Positions 25,391-34,221 are shown, counted from the first letter of the stretch. The stretch is DNA of 64,000 nucleotides from Pseudomonas fluorescens (GCF_018614775.1 NZ_JAGGOF010000090.1:1-64000), one strand, 5' to 3'. Numbers and translations are program-made. The notes: generated by a model from the sequence alone, not told the origin.

Positions 25391-27169
25391 ATGCCAAGCA
25401 CGCCGGTTCGTGTAAAAGGCCGCAGCCTGGTGGAGGGTGCCGCCCAGGGCGCCCTGTTGTTCGCCGATGTCGGCCTGAGTTTCTGGGGCGGGGTCAACCC
25501 GGCCAGCGGCGAAGTGATCGACCGCCACCATCCGCTGAGCGGCGAGCGCCTGGCTGGACGCGTGCTGGCGATTCCCAGCGGGCGCGGCTCCTGCACCGGC
25601 AGCAGCGTGTTGATGGAGTTGATCAGCAACGGCCATGCACCCGCGGCGCTGGTGCTGGCCGACGCGGATGAAATCCTCACGCTGGGGGTGCTGGTGGCCC
25701 AGGTGATTTTCCAGCGCTCCCTGCCGGTGGTGTGCGTGGGACAAGAGGCCTTCAACCGCTTGCGCGGCCAGGGTTTCGTGCGTATTGAAGGCGACAGCCT
25801 GACGTTGTCCGGTCGACGTCCGAACGATCACTGGCACGCAGCGGACGTTGCGCTGCAACCGCCCGCGGCGTCGTCTCTCCAGCTCACCGAACAGGATCGG
25901 GCACTGCTTGACGGCAGTTATGGCAAGGCCGCCCAGGTGGCGATGCGGATCGTGTTGCGCATGGCTGAAATCCAGGGCGCCACGCAGTTGCTGGATGTGA
26001 CCCAGGCGCACATCGACGGCTGCATCTACACCGGCCCGGCCAGCCTGCGCTTTGCCGAACAACTGGTGCAATGGGGCGCCAAGGTGCGGGTGCCGACCAC
26101 CCTCAATTCGATTTCCGTGGACCAGCGCCGCTGGCGGGAACTGGGCGTCGATCCAGCCTTCGGCGAGCCGGCCAGCGCCCTGGGCGATGCGTACATGGCG
26201 ATGGGCGCGCTGCTGAGCTTCACCTGCGCGCCCTACCTGCTGGACACCGCGCCCAAGGCCGGCGAGCAAATCGTCTGGGCCGAATCCAATGCGGTGGTCT
26301 ATGCCAATAGCGTGCTGGGGGCACGGACGCAGAAATACCCGGACTTCCTGGACATCTGCATTACCCTGTGCGGGCGCGCGCCGTTGACCGGCTGCCATCT
26401 CGATGATCAACGCAAGGCCGGGCTGATCATCGACGTGCCGGATCTGGACACTGTGGATGACAGTTTCTACCCGCTGCTGGGTTACCACGTTGGCGGCCTG
26501 ACCGGCCGGCGCATCCCGCTGATACGCGGCCTGGAACACGCCGCGCCCACCCTGGACGACCTGAAAGCCTTCGGCGCGGCGTTCGCCACCACCAGCGCCG
26601 CGCCGTTGTTCCACATTGCCGGGGTGACGCCGGAAGCCCTCGACCCAGCCAATGTGCTGGAGGCACATGCGCAACTGCCGGTTGAAAGGGTCGACGCGCC
26701 GGGCCTGCTTGCCAGCTGGCGCGAACTCAACAGCGCACGGGACAACCGGGTCGATGTGGTCTCCCTGGGCAACCCGCATTTTTCCCTCAGCGAATTTGCC
26801 GCCCTGGCCGCCCTGTGCGCCGACCGGATCAAGCATCCGCACGTGGTGCTGGCGATCACCTGCGGCCGCACGGTGCTGGAGCAGGCACGTCAAGCCGGAC
26901 ACCTGAACGCCATCGAGGCCTTTGGCGCGGTGCTGGTGACCGACACCTGCTGGTGCATGGTCGGCGAACCCGTGATCCCGTCCCACGCCACCACCCTCAT
27001 GACCAACTCCGGCAAGTACGCCCACTACGCGCCGGGCCTGGTGGGTCGGGGCGTGCATTTTGCCGCGCTCGCCGAATGCGTCGAAGCCGCGTGCACGGCG
27101 CTTGCCAGCGGTCAGCCGCCGCAGTGGCTGCAATCGATCGCCCGCACGGAGAACCGCACCGATGTTTGA
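25391..27169 (+). CDS. Fused aconitase X (DUF126-DUF521), probable cis-3-hydroxy-L-proline dehydratase
   Basis: This 592-residue protein joins the small swivel domain (DUF126, about residues 1-145; GRGSCTGSSVLMEL) to the large aconitase-X domain (DUF521, about 165-580). Conserved cysteines in ITLCGRAPLTGCH, AITCGRTVLEQ and TDTCWCMVGEPV are candidate iron-sulfur ligands. Bacterial type II AcnX proteins dehydrate cis-3-hydroxy-L-proline to pyrroline-2-carboxylate. The link with an amino-acid transporter and a proline-racemase-family gene fits this activity and not the archaeal mevalonate activity. Its stop overlaps the first permease start. Confidence 0.85.
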   Translation: MPSTPVRVKGRSLVEGAAQGALLFADVGLSFWGGVNPASGEVIDRHHPLSGERLAGRVLAIPSGRGSCTGSSVLMELISNGHAPAALVLADADEILTLGVLVAQVIFQRSLPVVCVGQEAFNRLRGQGFVRIEGDSLTLSGRRPNDHWHAADVALQPPAASSLQLTEQDRALLDGSYGKAAQVAMRIVLRMAEIQGATQLLDVTQAHIDGCIYTGPASLRFAEQLVQWGAKVRVPTTLNSISVDQRRWRELGVDPAFGEPASALGDAYMAMGALLSFTCAPYLLDTAPKAGEQIVWAESNAVVYANSVLGARTQKYPDFLDICITLCGRAPLTGCHLDDQRKAGLIIDVPDLDTVDDSFYPLLGYHVGGLTGRRIPLIRGLEHAAPTLDDLKAFGAAFATTSAAPLFHIAGVTPEALDPANVLEAHAQLPVERVDAPGLLASWRELNSARDNRVDVVSLGNPHFSLSEFAALAALCADRIKHPHVVLAITCGRTVLEQARQAGHLNAIEAFGAVLVTDTCWCMVGEPVIPSHATTLMTNSGKYAHYAPGLVGRGVHFAALAECVEAACTALASGQPPQWLQSIARTENRTDV

Positions 27170-27827
27170 CTACAGCTTCCAGTGGCGCCCGGCCTTGCGC
27201 GCCTTGCCCGACATGCTCGCCGGGGCCTGGGTCACGTTCGAGACCGCGGCGCTGTCGATGATCTTCGGCGTGCTGATCGCCCTGGTATTGACCGTGATGC
27301 GCCAGGCGCGTCACCCGCTGCTGCGGGGCGTCGGCAACGGTTGGGTGTCCATCGCCCGCAACACGCCCTCGCTGTTCCAGATCTACATCCTCTACTTCGG
27401 CCTTGGCTCCCTCGGGCTGCACGTCAGCTCCTGGCTGGCGTTACTGGCCGGGATCACGTTCAACAACGCCGGCTACCTGGCGGAAAACTTTCGCGGCGGC
27501 CTCAAGGCCGTACCGGGTACGCAGATGCGTGCAGCCCGTTCCCTGGGGATGAGTGCCTTCCAGGCCTACCGGATGATCATCGTCCCGCAACTGTTGCGCA
27601 TCGTGTTCTACCCGCTGACCAACCAGATGGTCTGGGCCGTGTTGATGACCTCCCTGGGCGTGGTCGTCGGCCTGAACAATGACCTCACCGGCGTCACCCA
27701 GGAATACAACGTCAAGACGTTCCGCACCTTCGAATACTTCGCCCTCGCGGCAGCGCTGTATTACCTGATCGCCAAGCTGATCGTCGGGCTCGCCCGGCTG
27801 TTGTCCTGGCGGCTGTTCCGTTATTGA
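27162..27827 (+). CDS. Amino-acid ABC transporter permease (first subunit)
   Basis: This 221-residue HisM/HisQ-type permease has five predicted TM helices. The EAA loop reads NNAGYLAENFRGGLKAVPGTQMRAARSLGMSAFQAYRMIIVPQ. Start ATG 27162 overlaps the end of the AcnX gene by eight bases, showing translational coupling; the longer upstream frame lies wholly inside AcnX and has no homology. It forms a heterodimer with the next permease. Confidence 0.93.
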   Translation: MFDYSFQWRPALRALPDMLAGAWVTFETAALSMIFGVLIALVLTVMRQARHPLLRGVGNGWVSIARNTPSLFQIYILYFGLGSLGLHVSSWLALLAGITFNNAGYLAENFRGGLKAVPGTQMRAARSLGMSAFQAYRMIIVPQLLRIVFYPLTNQMVWAVLMTSLGVVVGLNNDLTGVTQEYNVKTFRTFEYFALAAALYYLIAKLIVGLARLLSWRLFRY

Positions 27828-27851
27828 GCATTCCGTTACTGAGGGCTCGTC

Positions 27852-28502
27852 ATGTTTGCCACCAGCTTCACCGTCAATGACCTGCTGTTCCTGCTCGACG
27901 GCGCCTGGGTCACGCTGCAGTTGACTGCCTGGTCGATCCTGCTGGGCACGTTCGCCGGCTTGCTGTTCGGCCTGCTGCGGGCGCTGTTGCCCCGCGCCAG
28001 CCTGCCGTTGGCCTGGGTGCTGGATGTGTTTCGCAGCGTGCCGTTGCTGATCCAGTTCGTGCTGTTCAACTCACTGAAAAGCATTGTCGGCCTGAACCTC
28101 AGCGCGTTCGCCGTCGGTTGCATCGTGCTGGGGGTCTACGCCGCCGCCTACTTCACCGAGATTGTTCGCGGTGGTGTGCTGGCGGTGCCGCTGAGCACGC
28201 GACGGGCCAGCCGCTCCCTGGGCCTGAGTTACCTGCAGGACTTGCGTTTCATTGTCCTGCCGATTGCCACGCGCGTGGCGTTCCCCGGCTGGCTGAACCT
28301 GGTGCTCGGGGTGATGAAGGACACCGCCCTGGTGATGTGGATCGGCATCGTCGAACTGCTGCGGGCCTCGCAAACCATCGTCACGCGCATTCAGGAACCC
28401 CTGCTGGTGCTGTGCATCGCGGGCCTCATTTACTACGTCATGAGCCTGGTGGTCGCCCGCCTTGGCGCACGTCTGGAAAGAAGGTGGCAGGAAAATGATT
28501 GA
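27852..28502 (+). CDS. Amino-acid ABC transporter permease (second subunit)
   Basis: This 216-residue permease of the HisM/HisQ family has about five TM helices. Its EAA-type loop is YAAAYFTEIVRGGVLAVPLSTRRASRSLGLSYLQDLRFIVLP. It begins 24 bases after the first permease and overlaps the ATPase start by eight bases, so all transporter genes are tightly coupled. Confidence 0.93.
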   Translation: MFATSFTVNDLLFLLDGAWVTLQLTAWSILLGTFAGLLFGLLRALLPRASLPLAWVLDVFRSVPLLIQFVLFNSLKSIVGLNLSAFAVGCIVLGVYAAAYFTEIVRGGVLAVPLSTRRASRSLGLSYLQDLRFIVLPIATRVAFPGWLNLVLGVMKDTALVMWIGIVELLRASQTIVTRIQEPLLVLCIAGLIYYVMSLVVARLGARLERRWQEND

Positions 28503-29217
28503 GATCGAAAACGTGCACAAATCCTTCGGCGCTTTGGAAGTGGTCAAAGGCGTGAGCCTCACCGTGGACAAGGGTGAAGTGGTGTCGATCATCGGCGGAT
28601 CGGGCTCCGGCAAGTCGACCCTGCTGATGTGCATCAACGGCCTGGAACCGATCCAGCAAGGCAGCATCCGCGTGGACGGCGTCGAGGTCCATGGCCACGG
28701 CACCGACCTCAATCGCCTGCGGCAGAAGATCGGCATTGTCTTCCAGCAGTGGAACGCCTTCCCGCACCTGACCGTGCTGGAAAACGTGATGCTGGCGCCG
28801 CGCAAGGTGCTCGGCAAAAGCCGGCAGGACGCCGAAGCCCTGGCGGTGAAACAGCTGGAGCATGTCGGCCTGGGGGACAAGCTCAAGGCCTTCCCCGGCA
28901 AGCTCTCCGGTGGCCAGCAACAACGCATGGCAATCGCCCGGGCCTTGGCGATGTCGCCCGATTACATGCTGTTCGACGAGGCCACCTCGGCCCTCGACCC
29001 GCAATTGGTGGGCGAAGTGCTCGACACCATGCGCATGCTCGCCGAAGACGGCATGACCATGGTGCTGGTGACCCACGAGATCCGCTTCGCCCGAGACGTG
29101 TCCGACCGCGTGGCGTTCTTCTGCAATGGCCGCGTGCATGAAATCGGGCCGCCGGACCAGGTGATCGGCAACCCGAGGCAGCCGGAGACGGCGGCGTTTC
29201 TCAAGTCGGTGAAATAA
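28495..29217 (+). CDS. Amino-acid ABC transporter ATP-binding protein
   Basis: This 240-residue HisP/GlnQ-type ATPase has Walker A GGSGSGKST, Q-loop region VFQQWNAFPHLTVLENV, signature LSGGQQQRMAIARAL, Walker B YMLFDEATSALDP and the switch His in VTHEIRFARDVSD. It powers import through the two preceding permeases. ATG 28495 is where the family begins. A REP pair separates it from the next gene of the cluster. Confidence 0.95.
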   Translation: MIEIENVHKSFGALEVVKGVSLTVDKGEVVSIIGGSGSGKSTLLMCINGLEPIQQGSIRVDGVEVHGHGTDLNRLRQKIGIVFQQWNAFPHLTVLENVMLAPRKVLGKSRQDAEALAVKQLEHVGLGDKLKAFPGKLSGGQQQRMAIARALAMSPDYMLFDEATSALDPQLVGEVLDTMRMLAEDGMTMVLVTHEIRFARDVSDRVAFFCNGRVHEIGPPDQVIGNPRQPETAAFLKSVK

Positions 29218-29226
29218 CTGATAGCC

Positions 29227-29302
29227 CTATCGCGAGCAGGCTCGCTCCCACAGGGGACGGTGCCGCACACAAATCCCATGTGGGAGCGAGCCTGCTCGCG
29301 AT
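29227..29302. repeat. REP pair inside the hydroxyproline-type cluster
   Basis: Facing REP cores at about 29227-29252 and 29279-29302 separate the transporter genes from the proline-racemase-family gene. They may stabilise the upstream message or reduce read-through. Confidence 0.85.
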
Positions 29303-29334
29303 GAGGCCCGAACAGACAACACAAGGAACAGCCC

Positions 29335-30363
29335 ATGCGCTCATCAAAAATCATTCACGTGGTCAGCTGCCACGCCGAAGGCGAAGTCGGTGACGTGATC
29401 GTCGGCGGCGTCGCGCCACCGCCCGGGGCCACGGTGTGGGAACAATCGCGCTGGATCGCCCAGGACCAGGTCCTGCGCAACTTCGTCCTCAACGAGCCGC
29501 GAGGCGGCGTGTTCCGCCACGTCAACCTGCTGGTGCCGGCCAAGGATCCACGGGCGCAGATGGCCTGGATCATCATGGAACCGGCCGACACTCCGCCGAT
29601 GTCCGGCTCCAACTCGCTGTGCGTGGCCACCGTGCTGCTGGACAGCGGCATCCTGCCGATGACCGAACCGCAGACCCGGCTGGTGCTCGAAGCCCCCGGC
29701 GGCCTGATCGAAGCCGTGGCCGACTGCCGCGACGGCAAGGTGCAACGGGTGGAGATCAAGAATGTGCCCTCCTTCGCCGACCGCCTCGACGCCTGGATCG
29801 AGGTCGAGGGCCTCGGCTCGCTGCAGGTGGACACCGCCTACGGTGGCGACAGTTTTGTCATCGTCGACGCCCAGCGCCTGGGCTTCGCCATCCGCCCCGA
29901 TGAAGCCGCCGAGCTGGTGGCCGCGGGCCTTAAAATCACCCGCGCGGCCAATGAACAGCTGGGTTTCGTGCACCCGCTGAACCCCGACTGGTCGCACATC
30001 TCGTTCTGCCAGATCGCCGCGCCGCTGGTCATGGAGGACGGCGTCGCCACCGGCGCCAACGCCGTGGTGATCCAGCCCGGCAAGATCGACCGCTCGCCCA
30101 CTGGCACCGGCTGCTCGGCGCGCATGGCGGTGCTGCAGGCCAAGGGCCTGATGCGGGTCGGCGAACGCTTTATCGGCCGCTCGATCATCGGCTCCGAATT
30201 CCATTGCCGCATCGACTCGCTGACCGACGTGGACGGCCGCCCGGCGATCTACCCATGCATCGCCGGGCGGGCCTGGATCACCGGCACCCATCAACTGCTG
30301 CTGGACCCCGCCGACCCATGGCCGCAGGGCTATCGGCTTTCAGATACGTGGCCCGGTGCATGA
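29335..30363 (+). CDS. Proline racemase-superfamily protein with a Ser/Thr active-site pair
   Basis: This 342-residue protein has the PrdF/DapF-like fold of proline racemase, hydroxyproline epimerase and trans-3-hydroxy-L-proline dehydratase. Racemases and epimerases use two Cys; Ser/Cys epimerases and Cys/Thr dehydratases are also known. Here the first position is Ser90 (PPMSGSNSLC) and the second is Thr256 (DRSPTGTGCSARM), so neither catalytic residue is Cys. The second position as Thr is the dehydratase pattern, so a hydroxyproline dehydratase or a new activity is likelier than racemisation. It sits with AcnX, a proline-type transporter and a DapA-family lyase. Confidence 0.85.
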   Translation: MRSSKIIHVVSCHAEGEVGDVIVGGVAPPPGATVWEQSRWIAQDQVLRNFVLNEPRGGVFRHVNLLVPAKDPRAQMAWIIMEPADTPPMSGSNSLCVATVLLDSGILPMTEPQTRLVLEAPGGLIEAVADCRDGKVQRVEIKNVPSFADRLDAWIEVEGLGSLQVDTAYGGDSFVIVDAQRLGFAIRPDEAAELVAAGLKITRAANEQLGFVHPLNPDWSHISFCQIAAPLVMEDGVATGANAVVIQPGKIDRSPTGTGCSARMAVLQAKGLMRVGERFIGRSIIGSEFHCRIDSLTDVDGRPAIYPCIAGRAWITGTHQLLLDPADPWPQGYRLSDTWPGA

Positions 30364-30418
30364 CTCTTGAATTCACACGGCTCCTCGCCACAACACCATC
30401 ACCCACTGGAGACATTCC

Positions 30419-31336
30419 ATGAGCAAACGCATCAACTGGAGCGGCGTCTTTCCTGCCGTCACCACCCAATTCAACGATGACTTTTCCATCAACCTGGAAA
30501 AAACCCACCAGGTGATTTCCAACGTGATCCGTGACGGCGTCTCGGGCCTGGTGGTCTGCGGTTCGGTGGGGGAAAACACCTCGTTGAGCGCTGAAGAAAA
30601 AATTGCCGTGACCGAAGTCGCGGTGGACGCCTCCCGTGGCCGGGTGCCGGTGATCTGCGGCGTGGCCGAGTTCACCAGCCAGCAAGCGGCGAAGGTTGCC
30701 AATGCCGTGCGCAAGGTCGGCGTCGATGGCGTGATGCTGATGCCGGCGCTGGTCTACGGCTCCAAGCCATTCGAGACCGCCGAGCATTTCCGCTACGTGG
30801 CGCGGCATGCCGACGTGCCGTTGATGGTCTACAACAACCCGCCGATCTACAAGAACGACGTGACCCCGGACATCCTGATTTCCCTGGCCGACTGCGACAA
30901 CGTGGTGTGCTTCAAGGATTCCTCCGGCGACACCCGGCGCTTCATCGACGTGCGCAACGAAGTCGGCGACCGCTTCGTGCTGTTCGCCGGTCTCGACGAC
31001 GTCGTGCTGGAAAGCCTCGCCGTGGGCGCCGAAGGCTGGGTTTCCGGCATGTCCAACGTATTCCCGAAGGAAGGCGAAACCATCTTCCGCCTGGCCCGCG
31101 CCGGACGTTTTGCCGAAGCGATGCCGATCTACGAATGGCTGATGCCGATCCTGCACTTGGACGCCCGCGCCGACCTGGTGCAGTGCATCAAGCTCTGCGA
31201 AGCCATCGCCGGCCGCGGCAGCGCCCTCACCCGCCCACCGCGCCTGGCCCTGCCAGAAGTAGACCGTCGCTATGTAGAGGAAATCATGGCCAAGGCCCTG
31301 GCCAATCGCCCGGCGCTACCGGATGTGGGTCTCTAA
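30419..31336 (+). CDS. DapA-family lyase, probable pyrroline-4-hydroxy-2-carboxylate deaminase
   Basis: This 305-residue TIM-barrel protein of the dihydrodipicolinate synthase / N-acetylneuraminate lyase family has Schiff-base Lys in VVCFKDSSGD and Tyr in LMVYNNPP. True DapA has an Arg shortly after that motif (NVPSRTG); here it is NPPIYKND, so it is not lysine biosynthesis. In hydroxyproline clusters this family member (HypD/LhpC) deaminates pyrroline-4-hydroxy-2-carboxylate to 2-oxoglutarate semialdehyde, the best guess here. TGGAGA lies before the start, 55 bases after the previous gene. Confidence 0.82.
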   Translation: MSKRINWSGVFPAVTTQFNDDFSINLEKTHQVISNVIRDGVSGLVVCGSVGENTSLSAEEKIAVTEVAVDASRGRVPVICGVAEFTSQQAAKVANAVRKVGVDGVMLMPALVYGSKPFETAEHFRYVARHADVPLMVYNNPPIYKNDVTPDILISLADCDNVVCFKDSSGDTRRFIDVRNEVGDRFVLFAGLDDVVLESLAVGAEGWVSGMSNVFPKEGETIFRLARAGRFAEAMPIYEWLMPILHLDARADLVQCIKLCEAIAGRGSALTRPPRLALPEVDRRYVEEIMAKALANRPALPDVGL

Positions 31337-31356
31337 GCCAAGCGCACCGAAAACCC

Positions 31357-31446
31357 TGTGGGAGCGGGCTTGCTCGCGAAAGCGGTCTGCCTGAGACGAC
31401 TATGCTGGATGTGCCGCCGTCTTCGCGAGCAAGCCCGCTCCCACAG
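31357..31446. repeat. REP pair between the lyase and DinB genes
   Basis: Facing REP cores lie at about 31357-31383 and 31420-31446. Confidence 0.85.
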
Positions 31447-31475
31447 TTTTTGAAGCGAGATCGGAGAGAGGTGCA

Positions 31476-32030
31476 ATGAACTATTTCCTGGCCCAGGCCT
31501 TGAACAACCAATGGGCCAACCACCGGTTGCTCGGCGCCTGCGCGCCGTTGAGCGAGGCCGAGTACCTGGCGCCGCGCACCGGCTTCTTCCCTTCCATACA
31601 GGGCACGCTTTGCCATATCCTGGAGGTGGACTGTTACTACCTCACCGCACTGGAAGGCGATCTTGACGGACAGTCCAGGGACTTTTCCGAGCCCCTGGCC
31701 TTTGCCGCGCTGATGCAGCGTCAGACCCAAACCGACCAGCGACTGGTCACTTTCTGCGAGGCGCTGCGAGAAAAAGACCTGGCCCGCCGCGTCGATCTGG
31801 TGCGGGTCGACGGCGTGGTGCTCGAACGGATCGACCGGTTGCTGCTCCACCTGTTCGAGCATCAGATCCATCACCGCGGGCAGGTGCACGCGATGCTCAG
31901 TGGCACCGCCATCGCACCGCCCCAACTCGACGAATTTTTCCTCGACTGCGACCGCGTGTTTCGCCAGGAAGAAGAGCAACGGCTGCAACTCGACGAAAGA
32001 CGCGTCTGGCGGGACTATCGGCCTGACTGA
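31476..32030 (+). CDS. DinB-family (four-helix-bundle metalloenzyme fold) protein
   Basis: This 184-residue protein starts with MNYFLAQALNNQWANHRLL, the usual first helix of DinB proteins. It has the three-His metal site expected of the family: His47 (TLCHILEVD) and His129 and His133 within the His-rich helix LLLHLFEHQIHHRGQVHAML. Relatives are often thiol-dependent S-transferases or damage-inducible proteins; the substrate here is unknown. GGAGAGAGG precedes ATG 31476. Confidence 0.88.
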   Translation: MNYFLAQALNNQWANHRLLGACAPLSEAEYLAPRTGFFPSIQGTLCHILEVDCYYLTALEGDLDGQSRDFSEPLAFAALMQRQTQTDQRLVTFCEALREKDLARRVDLVRVDGVVLERIDRLLLHLFEHQIHHRGQVHAMLSGTAIAPPQLDEFFLDCDRVFRQEEEQRLQLDERRVWRDYRPD

Positions 32031-32047
32031 ACCGGCCTGCAGCGCAG

Positions 32048-32377
32048 TCACTTCTGCGCAAGCTCGTGGCGCACGCACTGCTCGTAATAGGTCTGCTTGA
32101 CCGCAGCAGGCTTGAGGCGCGAGGCGCTGTTGTAGGTCTGCTCGGTAATGCCCAGGGCGGTCATGCGCATCCAGGGCCGGGAAAACTTGCGCACTTGCAG
32201 TTTCTTGCGAGCGCCGTAGAGGCTGATCCCGGACAGCTTCGAGGCCTGGGCCCCCGCCGCAATGTCCGAACCCCAGCGGCACACCGACTGCTGGTTCTGC
32301 GTCAGCGCCCTGGCCTGGACCTCAAGCGAGACGGCGGCCAGGAGAAGCGTCGTTACCACCCACATAGAAACGCGCAT
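32048..32377 (-). CDS. Small exported protein of unknown function
   Basis: This 109-residue protein has an N-terminal signal peptide (MRVSMWVVTTLLLAAVSLEV, cleavage near QARA). The mature part is basic, contains two Cys (SVCRWGSD and EQCVRH) that could form a disulfide, and is otherwise unrecognised. A longer reading from ATG 32428 is possible, but the signal peptide begins at 32377. It converges on DinB and lies downstream of the DipZ-like gene on the same strand, with about 90 bp between. Confidence 0.6.
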   Translation of the reverse strand: MRVSMWVVTTLLLAAVSLEVQARALTQNQQSVCRWGSDIAAGAQASKLSGISLYGARKKLQVRKFSRPWMRMTALGITEQTYNSASRLKPAAVKQTYYEQCVRHELAQK

Positions 32378-32464
32378 AGATTTGTCGCTCAACATTCTGA
32401 AATAAAAGAAGTTTGACGACGTTTCCATAAGCAAGGGGCCAGCACCCCCCTTGCCACAGGAGGG

Positions 32465-33676
32465 TTACTGGCCGGCCTTGGCTTCTTGCAACAACTGCTG
32501 GATCACCTGCTCCTGTTCCCCATAGCGCCCTTCGCCGAAGTGGCTGTAACGCACCTGCCCCTTGGCATCGATGAAGTAATGGGCAGGCCAGTACTGGTTG
32601 TCGAAGGCGCGCCAGATCGCATAGCGGTTGTCGATGGCCACCGGGTAACGGATGTCCAGCTTGCGCACCTGCTCACGCACGTTGTCGATGAGCTTCTCGT
32701 AGCCGTATTCCGGCGTATGGACGCCGATCACCACCAGCCCATCCTTCTCGTATTTTTTCGCCCAGCCGTTCACATAGGGCAACGTGTGCTGGCAGTTGAT
32801 GCAGTCGTAGGTCCAGAAATCCACCAGCACGACCTTGCCACGCAGGGACTCGGCACTCAGCGCTGGCGAGTTCAGCCATTGCACCGCGCCGTCCAGCGAC
32901 GGCATGGCGCCCTTGGCTTCGAGGTCCGGCATGGGGTTGGCGCTGGCCTTGCTGACCAGGTAATCGATCGCCTTGGGCACCTGGTCCAGCAGGCTGTGCT
33001 CCAGGCTCGCCGCCCCTTGGGACGAGGTGCCCGCCAATAACCGATCATCAGCGCCGGTGCCGATTGCCACGGCAGCCAGCAACACCACCACGCCAGTGCC
33101 GCGGCGCAGCCAGGCCGTTACCGGCAACGACAGTTTCAGGCGAGCCACCAGGCCCCGTCCGGCGAAGATCAAGGTACCCAGCGACAAGGCGCTGCCCAGG
33201 CCGTAGGCAAGCAGCAACAGGCTGGTTCCGGCGCTGGCGCCTTGCAGCATGGCCCCGGTCAGGATCACGCCCAGGATCGGTCCGGCACACGGTGCCCAGA
33301 GCAACCCGGTGGCGACGCCGATCAGCACCGATGCCAGCGGCCCGCCGGTGTGTCCTGCACCGGCATCCACCCGATTGCCCAGGCTGACCAGGGGCCGCGC
33401 CAGCCAGGAGCCGACCCGACTGAAGATCAGCGACAGGGCGAACAGCACCATCACCCCCAGGGCGACTTGCCGGCCGACGCTGCTGGCGCGCAGCACCCAC
33501 TCGCTGCTGACCACCGCCAGGCTCGACACCAAGGCGAACGTCAACACCATGCCGCCGAGGGTCAGCAGCATCGAGCCCGGCGCCCGATTGGCCCGGGCGA
33601 ACAGAAACGGTACCACCGGGAGAATACAAGGGCTGAGGATCGTCAGGACCCCGCCGAGAAAAGCGATCAGAAACAT
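32465..33676 (-). CDS. DipZ-like fusion of CcdA membrane domain and TlpA-type thioredoxin
   Basis: This 403-residue protein combines a six-helix CcdA/DsbD-beta-like membrane domain (about 1-205), with redox Cys17 (LSPCILP) and Cys130 (WAPCAGP), and a periplasmic thioredoxin-like domain (about 255-400) whose active site is DCINC (Cys292 and Cys295). It should carry electrons from cytoplasmic thioredoxin across the membrane to periplasmic thiols. It is shorter than mycobacterial DipZ, as it lacks the C-terminal beta-sandwich domain. It is unusual in being one gene for tasks split between CcdA and TlpA elsewhere. Confidence 0.9.
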   Translation of the reverse strand: MFLIAFLGGVLTILSPCILPVVPFLFARANRAPGSMLLTLGGMVLTFALVSSLAVVSSEWVLRASSVGRQVALGVMVLFALSLIFSRVGSWLARPLVSLGNRVDAGAGHTGGPLASVLIGVATGLLWAPCAGPILGVILTGAMLQGASAGTSLLLLAYGLGSALSLGTLIFAGRGLVARLKLSLPVTAWLRRGTGVVVLLAAVAIGTGADDRLLAGTSSQGAASLEHSLLDQVPKAIDYLVSKASANPMPDLEAKGAMPSLDGAVQWLNSPALSAESLRGKVVLVDFWTYDCINCQHTLPYVNGWAKKYEKDGLVVIGVHTPEYGYEKLIDNVREQVRKLDIRYPVAIDNRYAIWRAFDNQYWPAHYFIDAKGQVRYSHFGEGRYGEQEQVIQQLLQEAKAGQ

Positions 33677-33726
33677 GGCATCACCTCAATAAAGAATCAA
33701 CAGCAACGCAGGCAGGAGCTGCCGCC

Positions 33727-33817
33727 CTGTGGGAGCAAAGCTTGCTCGCGATGAGCGATGGAGCAGTCACTGCTGGACCGCGGCGCCTGTTTCGCGAGCA
33801 GGCTTTGCTCCCACAGG
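33727..33817. repeat. REP pair between DipZ-like and DUF2790 genes
   Basis: Facing REP cores of the AAAGCTTGCTCGC variant lie at about 33727-33752 and 33790-33817. Confidence 0.85.
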
Positions 33818-33833
33818 CCGCGCGCTCATGGGC

Positions 33834-34097
33834 TCAGTTACCGTCATTGCAGTTGTCAGCCAACTTGCGATAGTCCAGCGCCTGATGGTGGCCTGCGGAG
33901 TCCAGGTAGGTCATGTGGGCGTTGACCACGCCGCAGGCCGGCGCGGCGTCTTCGGAAAGGGACAGCACCTTCTGGATGTCCAGGTGGGTGCCGTAGGTGT
34001 AGGTGTGCGCCTGGACGTTGCTTTCGGCCCGCGCCGACAGGGAGCAGAGGTTCAGTGCGGCGAAGAGGCAAGCGGCGTAGATGGCTCTGGTGTTCAT
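33834..34097 (-). CDS. DUF2790 periplasmic protein
   Basis: This 87-residue protein has a signal peptide (cleavage near LSARA-ESN). The DUF2790 core, largely confined to pseudomonads, reads YTYGTHLDIQKVLSL, then CGVVNAHMTYLDSAGHHQALDYRKLADNC. Two mature Cys may pair. Function is unknown; family members are often divergent from two-component systems, as here. Confidence 0.85.
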   Translation of the reverse strand: MNTRAIYAACLFAALNLCSLSARAESNVQAHTYTYGTHLDIQKVLSLSEDAAPACGVVNAHMTYLDSAGHHQALDYRKLADNCNDGN

Positions 34098-34221
34098 GGC
34101 GGTACCCTCGATTCATTCAATGGATGTTTCTGTCTTGGCCGGTGGGGTGGCCTCGATGAACGCCATTGAATGCCGCTGAGGTGTCGCGTCTGTATCGGGC
34201 CAACGGGCTTTTTGCATCCCT

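Noticed and set aside
30419..31336. Lysine-biosynthetic DapA
   Set aside because: The conserved Arg after the catalytic-Tyr motif is missing and the context is catabolic.
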